From an uncultured Coriobacteriales bacterium (GTDB lineage Bacteria > Actinomycetota > Coriobacteriia > Coriobacteriales > UMGS124), in contig CAIFEU010000047.1 in assembly GCA_903789505.1 (NCBI GenBank), forward strand, positions 335 through 15,733: a DNA stretch of 15,399 nucleotides. The letters are read 5' to 3'. The position numbers were made by a program, and so were the translations under genes. The notes under the pieces were generated by a model. The model did not search any database and was not told where the DNA came from. It was given only the letters and a program-made list of their open reading frames with translations. This document shows, one piece after another, positions 6,245 to 13,799 of the stretch. The first letter of the stretch is position 1; each line of letters begins with the position of its first letter.

Positions 6245-9200
6245 ATGAGCGACCTGCCCTTGCGCCTCGGCCAGGACATGCTGCGCAACATGAGCGCCGC
6301 GCGCCAGGAGCTGGCGCCGGGCGAGGCTGCGGGCACAACGCGGACGTCGTTCTACGTGCTGTACTTCGGCGTCGTCGACGTCGAGCGCCTCTACTTCACC
6401 TTCGAGGGGAAGGTGCGGGAGCGCGCCATGGCGTCGGTCGGGGAGGTCCTGGCGGACCGCTTCGGCTCCGGGCGCGTCTGCCGCGCCGACCGCGACGGCT
6501 TCGCGGCGCTCGTCGGCGCAGACGTCGCGGACGAGGCGATCTCGGGCTCCTACGCGCGCGTCGCCGCGGTGCTGCCGGACGGGGCGGTCGTGTGCCGCGT
6601 CGGGGCGTTCGTCTGGAGCGACGCCGAGGTGAGCCCGCTGACGGCCGTGGACCGCGCGCGCCTGGCGAGCAGGCTCATCAGCAACCGCGCTGACCATCAC
6701 GTCGCCACCTACGACCCCGCGATGGAGGCGAGGCGAGACCTGGGCGACTACGTCCGGGAGAACTTCGACCGGGCGCTGGAGCAGGGCTGGATACGGCCGC
6801 ACTTCCAGCCCATCGTGCGCCTGCTGACCGGTGAGGTCTGCGCCGCGGAGGCACTGGCGCGCTGGGAGGACCCCAAGCTGGGCGTACTCGAGGCGAGCGA
6901 CTTCGTCCTCACGCTCAAGCGGTCGGGCATGGTCGCGCGGCTCGACCGCCACATCCTGCGCGAGAGCTGCCGCGCCTTCGCCGAAAACGTGGCCGCGGGC
7001 GGCGTCGCAATCCCGTTCTCCGTGAACCTGTCCCGCTACGACTTCGACTCCGGCGACCCGGTGCGCCTGCTCGAGGATGCGCTCGAGGAGTTCGCCGTCC
7101 CGCGCGACATGGTCTTCGTGGAGATGAGCGAGAAGGGGGTCGCCGCAGGCGGTCGCGGCGTCGTCGACGGCATGAGGCGCCTGCGCGAGGACGGCATCGG
7201 CATCTGGATCGACGACTTCGGTGGCGGCTACTCGACGCTGGGCGTCCTCAGGGACGAGGGAGTCGGCGTCATCAAGCTCGACTGGTCGCTGCAGTACGAC
7301 GTCAGCGAGCATGGGGAGTCCGTCGTCTCCTCGCTGACCGACATGGGCAAGCGGCTGGGCAAGATGTGCCTGGCGGAGGGCGTGGAGACCGAGAGCCAGG
7401 CGCGGTACCTGCGCGACATCGGCTGCGAGCTGGCACAGGGGCACTACTTCGGCATGCCTGAGCCATTCGACGCGTTCATGCGTCATGCCCGGGAGCGCGG
7501 TATCGAGCGCCCGGACATTGAGTGGCGCCGGTACCTGAATCGGGGCAGCGCGCTTGACTTCCCCCTCGACCGGGCGTTCGCGATATTCGAGTACACGGTG
7601 TCGGAGCTGCATTTCGTGTATGCCAACCGCCGCTTCGACCGGGTGCTGGAGGCGCTCGGCATCCCCACGCTCGGCGACTTCGAGGCGCGTGCGAACGTGT
7701 CCGATCTGCCCGACTCGGGCAGCCTGCGGGCGAGCATCGAGCGCGCCATCACCGCGGGAACCGTGGCGTCGTTCGGCCTGCTTCTGGGCGACCGGTTCGC
7801 CCGCATCTCCCTGGAGCGGGTCGCCGTCCACCGCGGCAGGTACCTGATGCGCCTGTTCGCCCAGGACGTCTCGACCGACGACGCTTCCTCCGACGGCGAC
7901 GAGAGCGCCGTGGCGGCCATGAGCCACATCGTGCAGCTGTTCGACTGCGTGCTGACCGTGAACCTGACCAAGAACGTGGTGCGCGTCATCTCCCTGAACG
8001 CGGGCTACGAGTGGGTGTTTCGCAGCATGGGCGGCATCGACTCCCTGCGTCGCCAGGCGGTCCTCGAGTCGATTCACCCCGGCGACCGCAAGCGCTACCT
8101 TGCGTTCACGGACGTGGGAACGGTCATCGCGCGCATCGGGGCGTCGCGGCGGTCGATTCTCTGCGACTGCTTCCGCATGCGCGGCGAGGACGGCACGTAC
8201 GCGTGGAAGACGCACATGGCGCTCTATGTGCCCCAGGGTCACGACGACGTCCTGCTGTACTGCATCCGCGACTTCGACCTCGACCTGGTCGACCGCGTGC
8301 GCGTGCTCACTCGCTCGGATGCCTACTCGCTGCTGTCGGGGGGCGACGAGGTGTTGGAGATTGCCTCCGACCTCGGGCGGGAGACCTCGCCTGAGCGGCT
8401 GACCAAGGCGCGGCTGTGGGACGGCCTGATGGCGGGCGTGCCGCTGCCGGTCTTCTTCTCCGACGTTCGCGGCAGGCTGCTGGCGGCAAGCAAGGGGTTC
8501 CTCGAGTACTTCGGGCTCGACACGGGCAGCGACGCGCTCGGGCTGGACTTCGGCCAGCTGGGCATCGTCGACGACTTTCCCGCGGCGCTCGCCGATCAGA
8601 GCGCGTTTCTGCTCGGCGGCGGGGACTCACCCGTGCGGGTGGTCAGCTGCCACGTCAAGGGCAGGCCTTGCCGCCTGCGCATCGGATGGAGTCCCGTGCG
8701 CTCGGGCGGGACTGTCCACGGCGTGCTCGGCGTCGTGCTGGGCGAGGAGCTCGATGGCACTGAGCCGCTCCCGTCGGACGCTTCGTCCGCTCCTGCGCCG
8801 TCGGGCGACCTGCCCGCCGCGGCAGGCTCCGAGCCGCAGCGGGGATGCCCCGCGACGGTGGACGGCGGCGACTCTGCCAATACCGGGGCGGGGACTGCCT
8901 CCACCGACGCATCCGCCCTGCGCGTGCTACACGACCTGCCGATGGGCGTCATGGTCCTGGACATGGACAGGCGCATCGCGCTGTGGAACAGCCGCGCCGA
9001 GCAGGTCACCGGCTATCCCGCGTCGGAGATGGTCGGTCGACGCTGCGACGAGACCGGCCTGAGCATGCTGGACGAGCAGGGTCGCTCCATGTGCGACCTG
9101 ACGTGCCCGTTCTTCTCTATCCTCGACGCCGCGCCGTCGCAGAAGCGTCGCGTGTTCGCGCACAACAAGGCGGGCTACAGCGTGCTGGTTGAGATTCGGC

Positions 9201-9817
9201 CGATGGCGCTGCGCGACGCGGACGGCAAGGTCGGCGGGGTCGCCCTGATATTCGACAAGATCACCTCGCGGGAATACTCGGACGACGCCCTACTGTCGCT
9301 GACCAGAGCGGCCGCCAGCGACCCACTCACGGGGCTGTCGCGCCGGGAGCGCATCGAGTCGGTCATCAGGTTCCGGCTCGACGAGTTCGCTCGGGCGGGG
9401 CGGCGCTTCGCAGTGCTGTTCGCTGACATCAACAACTTCGGCGACTTCAACAACACCTTCGGCCACGAGGCGGGCGACCTGATCCTCAGGCGGTTCGGCG
9501 ACGCCGTCATGCGCGCCAGCCGGCGCACCGACGCCTGCGGGCGCTGGGGCGGCGATGAGTTCGTGATGGTGTTCGAGCTGGGCGGCGAGCGGGACGAGCT
9601 GTCCGTCGCGGAGCGGCTTGCCGGCGTCACGAACGGCATCACCGTCACGTACAACGGGCTCGACCTGCACATCCACCTGTCGATGGGCATCACGATGGTC
9701 CGCGAGGGCGATGACGTCGAGAGCATTGTCAGACGCGCCGACGACTACATGTACCGCGCCAAGCGCCACGGCGGCAACCTGATCGTGACCGACGAGAACG
9801 CCGGGCAGTATCAGTAG
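6245..9817 (+). CDS. Dual EAL-PAS-GGDEF cyclic-di-GMP protein
   Basis: A 1190-residue soluble protein with no membrane segment. Residues about 30-150 look like a degenerate GGDEF-like domain without the motif. The EAL phosphodiesterase domain (about 165-420) has EAL at 202-204, FSVNLSRYDF, VEMSE, WIDDFGGGYST, IKLDW and CLAEGVET, so it looks active. Three or four PAS-like modules follow at about 439-550 (weak), 560-700, 725-830 and 892-1005. A low-complexity linker spans about 836-892. The last PAS has the cysteine pattern MCDLTCPFF common in cyclase-linked PAS domains. The C-terminal GGDEF cyclase (about 1020-1190) has DPLTGL, ADINNFGDFNNTFGHEAGD, intact GGDEF at 1102-1106 and the inhibitory RxxD motif (R1093-D1096) at the standard distance. 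The protein could both make and break c-di-GMP under PAS control. ATG 6245 is chosen because it begins the recognisable protein and has GGAG upstream; ATG 6146 is a real alternative. Confidence 0.9.
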   Translation: MSDLPLRLGQDMLRNMSAARQELAPGEAAGTTRTSFYVLYFGVVDVERLYFTFEGKVRERAMASVGEVLADRFGSGRVCRADRDGFAALVGADVADEAISGSYARVAAVLPDGAVVCRVGAFVWSDAEVSPLTAVDRARLASRLISNRADHHVATYDPAMEARRDLGDYVRENFDRALEQGWIRPHFQPIVRLLTGEVCAAEALARWEDPKLGVLEASDFVLTLKRSGMVARLDRHILRESCRAFAENVAAGGVAIPFSVNLSRYDFDSGDPVRLLEDALEEFAVPRDMVFVEMSEKGVAAGGRGVVDGMRRLREDGIGIWIDDFGGGYSTLGVLRDEGVGVIKLDWSLQYDVSEHGESVVSSLTDMGKRLGKMCLAEGVETESQARYLRDIGCELAQGHYFGMPEPFDAFMRHARERGIERPDIEWRRYLNRGSALDFPLDRAFAIFEYTVSELHFVYANRRFDRVLEALGIPTLGDFEARANVSDLPDSGSLRASIERAITAGTVASFGLLLGDRFARISLERVAVHRGRYLMRLFAQDVSTDDASSDGDESAVAAMSHIVQLFDCVLTVNLTKNVVRVISLNAGYEWVFRSMGGIDSLRRQAVLESIHPGDRKRYLAFTDVGTVIARIGASRRSILCDCFRMRGEDGTYAWKTHMALYVPQGHDDVLLYCIRDFDLDLVDRVRVLTRSDAYSLLSGGDEVLEIASDLGRETSPERLTKARLWDGLMAGVPLPVFFSDVRGRLLAASKGFLEYFGLDTGSDALGLDFGQLGIVDDFPAALADQSAFLLGGGDSPVRVVSCHVKGRPCRLRIGWSPVRSGGTVHGVLGVVLGEELDGTEPLPSDASSAPAPSGDLPAAAGSEPQRGCPATVDGGDSANTGAGTASTDASALRVLHDLPMGVMVLDMDRRIALWNSRAEQVTGYPASEMVGRRCDETGLSMLDEQGRSMCDLTCPFFSILDAAPSQKRRVFAHNKAGYSVLVEIRPMALRDADGKVGGVALIFDKITSREYSDDALLSLTRAAASDPLTGLSRRERIESVIRFRLDEFARAGRRFAVLFADINNFGDFNNTFGHEAGDLILRRFGDAVMRASRRTDACGRWGGDEFVMVFELGGERDELSVAERLAGVTNGITVTYNGLDLHIHLSMGITMVREGDDVESIVRRADDYMYRAKRHGGNLIVTDENAGQYQ

Positions 9818-9868
9818 GCGAGCGAAGGGGCGCCCCGCCCGTCGTCTTCGTCGGCGTCCGTAGTGAAA

Positions 9869-9897
9869 ACGGGGGACAGCAGCTCGCCGTCCCCCGT
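9869..9897 (-). terminator. Intrinsic terminator of the reductase gene, possibly bidirectional
   Basis: ACGGGGGAC (9869-9877) pairs perfectly with GTCCCCCGT (9889-9897) around an 11-base loop. Read on the minus strand the stem is followed by TTTTCAC, a typical U-rich tail, 75 bases past the reductase stop. It also lies 51 bases after the stop of the converging c-di-GMP gene and may serve both. Confidence 0.75.
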
Positions 9898-9971
9898 CGA
9901 TGTCTCTGTTCCGTCCGCGGCACCTCATGCCACAGCGTGCGGCGGGCGGCGTCGTCCATGGAACGCCGAAG

Positions 9972-11732
9972 CTAGCTCTCGTCCCCGGACAGGTACTTGC
10001 CCACGTTGTAGCCGAACGTCCAGTTGCGCGTGTGCGACAGGCAGTTCAGGTTGTGCGGGTAGGTGTTGGCGAACATGCCGCCCGAGGTCAGGCCGAGCGC
10101 GAACAGGCCCTCGATGGGCTTGAATTCGGCGTTGAGGACGCGGGAGTGGATGTCGACCTGCAGGCCGCCGGCGGTGCTCAGCGCCTCCGCCCCCTCGAGG
10201 GTCGCGTAGAAGGGCGGGGTGTCGATCTTGGCCATCATCGAGCCCGGGAAGTGGAAGTCGACGTCCTCGCCGGCATCGCACATCTCGTTCCAGTGATCGA
10301 TCGTCGCCACGAAGGCGTCCCGGTCCACGCCCATCTTGTCCGCCAGCTCCTCGAGCGAGTCGGCCTTCAGGGCACCGTCGCCCGTGGCCGCGCCGACCCA
10401 GACCTCCTTGGGACCGTAGCAGCTGCTCGATGGGGTCCAGATGGCGTCAATCTTGTTCGCCAGGTCGCCGTCGACGATGTAGAAGTCGCATGCGCCGGGC
10501 TGCGACTGGATCGCGCAGGCGAGGTGGTTGTACGGCTCGTACTCGGCGGTGAAGCGCACGCCATTGCGGTTCACGCGCAGGTAGGGCATCAGCTGCTGGG
10601 GGTCGAGCATCAGCGGGTGGGGGTACTCGTCCTCCACGGCGCCCACGGCGAGCGCCATGTCGTGCCCGTCGCCGGTGTTGCCCAGGCTCGGGGTCATCCA
10701 GCCGCACAGCGCCAGGTCACGCGGCCTGCAGCAGCGCATGAGCCTCTCGGGGTTGGCACCGTAGCCTCCGGTCGCCAGGACGACGCCCTTGGCGGTGTCG
10801 TAGCGCTCGTATCCCTTGTCGCTCTTGACGATGACGCCGCTCACCCTGCCGTCAGTGTCGGTGACCAGCTGGCACGCGGGGCACTCGAAGCGCACCTCGG
10901 CGCCCGCCTCCTCGATGAGCTGCGGCATCAGCTCGGCGAGCTCCGCGGGGGTGTAGGGGAGGTTGATCGAGGTGTTCCACGAGCGGGACAGCGAGGTCTC
11001 GTCGTAGGGGTCGCGGAAGTCCGGGAAGTCGCCCGCGGCGAAGGTCAGGGGGAAGTCGTCGAGCGTCCAACCGTCGTGGTCCATCAGCTTCTGAACGATC
11101 CAGTCGACGGCCTCGCCGTTGGTCTTGAGGTAGCGTACGTACAGGTCCATGTTGCCGCGATACCCGCAGTTGGCCATTGCGTCGTCGAGCCATGCGCGCT
11201 CGTCGAACTCGACCCCCCAGTGCTTGTGGACCATCGAGTTGGTGCCGCCGATCGTCGCCGAGCAGTAGTTGGCCATCGCGCGCTTCTCCACCGCGACGGT
11301 CTTGAGGCCGTGTTCGGCGCAGCTCATCGCTGCGGCGTCGCCAGCAGGGCCAAGGCCGCAGACGACGACGTCGACCTCATGCGTCTCGACGATCTGAGAC
11401 TCGTCGATGGGCTCCGCGACGAAGGCGACCTCGCCTGACCCCGCCGCGCACGGCGCGAACATGCTGTCGTCGTTGGTGGGGAAGGGGTTCGTCCCCTCGA
11501 TGACGTTGGCGCCCTCGGCGTACATCTTCGAGTCGTTGGCGGGAGCGTCCGCCTCGGAGCTCGCGTCGCCCGCCTCGGAAGCGACGGCGACGCCGCCTGC
11601 GGCAGCCATCGCGCCCACGGCGGCGACCCCCGCCCCCGCCACGAACGTCCTTCGGTCCAGAGGCACCCTGCTCAGGCTCGGATGTACCATGTCCACGCCG
11701 GTCCCGGTGACACGCCTAACGCTCTTGCTCAT
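9972..11732 (-). CDS. Tat-exported FAD-dependent reductase, fumarate reductase/succinate dehydrogenase flavoprotein-like
   Basis: A 586-residue flavoprotein. Residues 25-53 form a twin-arginine signal (PLDRRTFVAGAGVAAVG followed by an alanine-rich core), so it should be exported folded with its cofactor. The FAD-binding Rossmann motif is VVVCGLGPAGDAAA (123-136) ending in VAVEK. Further family motifs are IGGTNS (161-166), ATGGYGAN (320-327), TGDGHDMA (353-360), NRNGVRF (388-394) and the C-terminal LSTAGGLQVD (518-527), GLFALGLTSGGMFA and HTRNWTFGYNVGK. No FMN-binding or heme domain is fused, so electrons must come from a separate carrier, for example a quinol or cytochrome partner that is not in this window. 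Related proteins reduce diverse C=C or other organic acceptors in anaerobic respiration; the substrate here cannot be inferred. The frame is open far upstream, but ATG 11732 has an AGGAGG site and starts just before the signal. It is divergent from a LuxR-type regulator. Confidence 0.92.
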   Translation of the reverse strand: MSKSVRRVTGTGVDMVHPSLSRVPLDRRTFVAGAGVAAVGAMAAAGGVAVASEAGDASSEADAPANDSKMYAEGANVIEGTNPFPTNDDSMFAPCAAGSGEVAFVAEPIDESQIVETHEVDVVVCGLGPAGDAAAMSCAEHGLKTVAVEKRAMANYCSATIGGTNSMVHKHWGVEFDERAWLDDAMANCGYRGNMDLYVRYLKTNGEAVDWIVQKLMDHDGWTLDDFPLTFAAGDFPDFRDPYDETSLSRSWNTSINLPYTPAELAELMPQLIEEAGAEVRFECPACQLVTDTDGRVSGVIVKSDKGYERYDTAKGVVLATGGYGANPERLMRCCRPRDLALCGWMTPSLGNTGDGHDMALAVGAVEDEYPHPLMLDPQQLMPYLRVNRNGVRFTAEYEPYNHLACAIQSQPGACDFYIVDGDLANKIDAIWTPSSSCYGPKEVWVGAATGDGALKADSLEELADKMGVDRDAFVATIDHWNEMCDAGEDVDFHFPGSMMAKIDTPPFYATLEGAEALSTAGGLQVDIHSRVLNAEFKPIEGLFALGLTSGGMFANTYPHNLNCLSHTRNWTFGYNVGKYLSGDES

Positions 11733-11828
11733 GACGCCCTCCTCCTGGATGGTCCGCTGCCGCTCGCGCCCGCCTCGCAACGGGGCGCTTGCTCCGGCGC
11801 GAGTTGGCCCTATCATGGGGCGCATGTG

Positions 11829-11857
11829 CTTCAACCGGCATCTACCGTGATGGTAGA
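11829..11857 (-). promoter_or_regulatory. Dyad TCTACCGTGATGGTAGA and possible -35 of the reductase gene
   Basis: In the 162-base divergent gap, TCTACC (11841-11846) and GGTAGA (11852-11857) form a perfect dyad with a 5-base centre. Read toward the reductase (minus strand) it lies six bases upstream of TTGAAG (11829-11834), a possible -35, which is the usual place for a LuxR-family activator. No good -10 is seen at standard spacing (the nearest is TGATAG, 13 bases on), as expected if an activator is needed. The dyad is also only 38 bases before the regulator's own ATG, so it could allow autoregulation. The regulator-site pairing is inference. Confidence 0.55.
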
Positions 11858-11894
11858 GACGAACGATTCCGCAGCTCAGAGGTGGTGAATCGAC

Positions 11895-13589
11895 ATGACG
11901 GGCATTCTTTGCCCTGAAGCGGCTGCCCGACGCGCAACCCGGCGTGGGCGCGCTTCGAACCGGGCGCCCGCGGGCGTGGCGGGACGAGGCCGGCGATGGC
12001 CGCGCGGCCTCTCGGCGGCGGTCGCGGTCGTCGGGATGGCGACGATGCTCGCGTGGGGGTTCGTCGCCTGCCTCAGCCCTGCCCTCATGCCGTCCTCGGG
12101 CCCTATCGACAGCGTGGGCATCGAGTACGCGTACTACGCCTCCCAGCTCACGCTGCTCGTGCTGGGCGCCTGCGCCCCCGCCGTCATGCGCCGTTGGCGA
12201 CCGTCCGTACCCCCGGCGGCAGTCGCGGCAGCGTCTGCGGTGCTTGCCTGCACCACGGCGGCGGTCTGCGCGCTGTCTGTGACGGCGGGGGTCCGCCCGC
12301 ACGTGGTGACGGTCGCCCTGCAGGCGGCATGCGGCGTGGCTTACGGGGCGTGCGGACTGCTGCTGACCGTGGTCTGGGGTGCGCGGCTCACGCTGGAGGG
12401 CGAGCGGGCGCGCCTGCTCGCCCTGACGTCGTTCCTGCTGTGCTATGTCCTGTACCTGGTGAGCTTCCTTATGCCCCAGGTGCTGCTGCGCACGGCGGCC
12501 GTGTTGGCACCGCTGGTCTCGGGCGGGGCGTGGCTGTACGACTCGTGGAGACGTAGCGCCGAGTCGCCCGAGGTCTGGCCTACGGGCGGCGGTGCCTCGC
12601 ACGAGCCTGGCGGCGAGTCGCTCGGGGCACCGGGAGAGGCGTCCGCGGGGGAGATCGCCCTCTCGATCCTGCCGTGGCGCCAGCTCGTCCTGTATGCGAC
12701 GGTCGCCCTGGTGGGGAACTTCGTCCCCGCCTACGTCATGGGGTCTTCGTACGCGCGGGCGGGGTCGATCTTCCCGGGGGCGTCCGCGGTCGCCCTCGGC
12801 TTGGCGCTCGTCGCCGTGCCGATCGTGCGCCCGGGGGCGGGGCCGCGCTCGCTGGACCGATTCTACCGGCTGGTCCTTCCGGTCGCCGCGCTCGGGATGC
12901 TCGTCGCTGCGGTGTCACCCCTGGGGCAGGCGGGCGTGCCGGACGGGGTGGGGACGTCGGGCGTCGTGGTGGTCGCCGGGGCGAGCATGACCATACAGAT
13001 GACGACGATGCTCGCCGTGGTGCAGAGCACGCAGCTCACCGGGGTCTCGCCGCTGCTCTCGTTCTCGGTGGGGCAGGGGGTCGTCGGCGGCGTCGTGGCG
13101 ATCGGCAACGTGCTGGGGCGCCTCGCGTGGGCGGTCCTGCCCGGCGTGGCGTCACCCCTGGGAACCACCTGGCTCGCGCTGTTCTGCGCTGCGGGGGTGT
13201 TCTGCCTTCTGCTGCTTGCGCTCGCGCCCGTGGCGCAGGCGCGTCCTGCCGGCAGGGTCGAGGAGCGCCCTGACGCCGCGGCGGGTGGGGGTGCGACGGG
13301 GGCGCGTGAGGGTGCCGACCCTGCCGGGGTCGGCCTTGACGATGAGGCGTTCGACGCGCGCGTTGCCGCATTCGCGGTCGACGTCGGCCTCACTCCGCGC
13401 GAGACCGACGTGCTCGGCCTGCTGCTGCGCGGCCACAGCGTCGCCTCCATCGGCGAGCGGCTGTTCGTGACTGCGGGGACCGCGAAGACCCACGTTCTCC
13501 ACATCTACCGCAAGGTCGGCGTCAACAGCCGGCAGGGCCTCATCGACCGGTTCGAGCGGGACGCGGCAGGGCGAGGGGGCGCCGCCTGA
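11895..13589 (+). CDS. Membrane-embedded LuxR-family transcriptional regulator
   Basis: A 564-residue protein. After a basic N-terminus (about 1-37), roughly twelve hydrophobic helices fall in two blocks, about 38-212 and 258-440. They are separated by a polar loop (215-255) and arranged like a major-facilitator-type fold. A glycine/alanine-rich linker (about 448-485) leads to a LuxR HTH domain at about 496-555: LTPRETDVLGLLLRGHSVA, then VTAGTAKTHVLHIYRKVGV and NSRQGLIDRF. Regulators with this layout are common in Coriobacteriia and are often found beside respiratory reductase genes, as here. The membrane part may sense or bind the reductase substrate and control DNA binding directly from the membrane. 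The ATG has AGAGGTGG about ten bases upstream. The stop codon lies inside the first copy of the degenerate repeat at 13581-13676. Confidence 0.9.
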   Translation: MTGILCPEAAARRATRRGRASNRAPAGVAGRGRRWPRGLSAAVAVVGMATMLAWGFVACLSPALMPSSGPIDSVGIEYAYYASQLTLLVLGACAPAVMRRWRPSVPPAAVAAASAVLACTTAAVCALSVTAGVRPHVVTVALQAACGVAYGACGLLLTVVWGARLTLEGERARLLALTSFLLCYVLYLVSFLMPQVLLRTAAVLAPLVSGGAWLYDSWRRSAESPEVWPTGGGASHEPGGESLGAPGEASAGEIALSILPWRQLVLYATVALVGNFVPAYVMGSSYARAGSIFPGASAVALGLALVAVPIVRPGAGPRSLDRFYRLVLPVAALGMLVAAVSPLGQAGVPDGVGTSGVVVVAGASMTIQMTTMLAVVQSTQLTGVSPLLSFSVGQGVVGGVVAIGNVLGRLAWAVLPGVASPLGTTWLALFCAAGVFCLLLLALAPVAQARPAGRVEERPDAAAGGGATGAREGADPAGVGLDDEAFDARVAAFAVDVGLTPRETDVLGLLLRGHSVASIGERLFVTAGTAKTHVLHIYRKVGVNSRQGLIDRFERDAAGRGGAA

Positions 13590-13676
13590 CACGCGCGGCG
13601 GGCGCCCGTCAGATGCGAGATGCCACCTGACGCGATGGCTGTCTGATGCGGGGGTGCCGCCTGACGCGGGGTTTGT
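13581..13676. repeat. Degenerate tandem repeat at the 3' end of the LuxR gene
   Basis: GCCRCCTGACRCG occurs three times, at 13581, 13622 and 13656. The first two copies are each followed by GTCWGATGCG, giving units of 41 and 34 bases; the third is cut short. The first copy includes the LuxR stop codon. Two mutually exclusive stems are possible at the end: GCGGGG (13666-13671) or TGCGGGGG (13647-13654), both pairing with the C run at 13677-13684. They may act in termination. No T tract is present. Confidence 0.5.
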
Positions 13677-13713
13677 CCCCCGCACCGCAGGAAGCGGCTC
13701 CCGCACGAGACAG

Positions 13714-13772
13714 GCGGACGCCCCGCCCGGGTCTGCCGCCGACATCGCCGGCGGTCCCGGACGGGGCGTCCG
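13714..13772. terminator. Large interrupted hairpin between converging genes, terminator candidate
   Basis: CGGACGCCCCG (13715-13725) pairs with CGGGGCGTCCG (13762-13772). After one mismatch, CCGGG (13727-13731) pairs with CCCGG (13756-13760), and CCGCCG with CGGCGG near the tip. It sits between the converging LuxR and zinc-ribbon genes, 28 bases from the stop of the latter. There is no T or A run on either side, so it would be a terminator without a U tail, if it is one. Confidence 0.5.
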
Positions 13773-13799
13773 TGTGAAAGCGTCGCACGCTCTCCCGCG

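Noticed and set aside
6103..6693. Plus-strand frame from ATG 6103 as a separate gene
   Set aside because: After the G10 tract it is a shadow of the EAL protein frame, with R/G/A-rich translation; it is retained only as a possible upstream start under tract slippage.
6005..8242. 745-codon open frame on the minus strand opposite the EAL region
   Set aside because: Long antisense frames arise from the strong G/C third-position bias here; the translation is H/R/A/V-rich with no recognisable domain, whereas the plus strand has intact EAL motifs.
9900..11438. 512-codon plus-strand frame opposite the flavoprotein
   Set aside because: It is antisense to a gene with clear FAD-binding and Tat motifs, and its translation is low complexity without known motifs.
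11733..12602. Upstream extension of the flavoprotein frame to 12602
   Set aside because: It would cross the LuxR gene and place the Tat signal in mid-protein. ATG 11732 has a good ribosome site directly before it.
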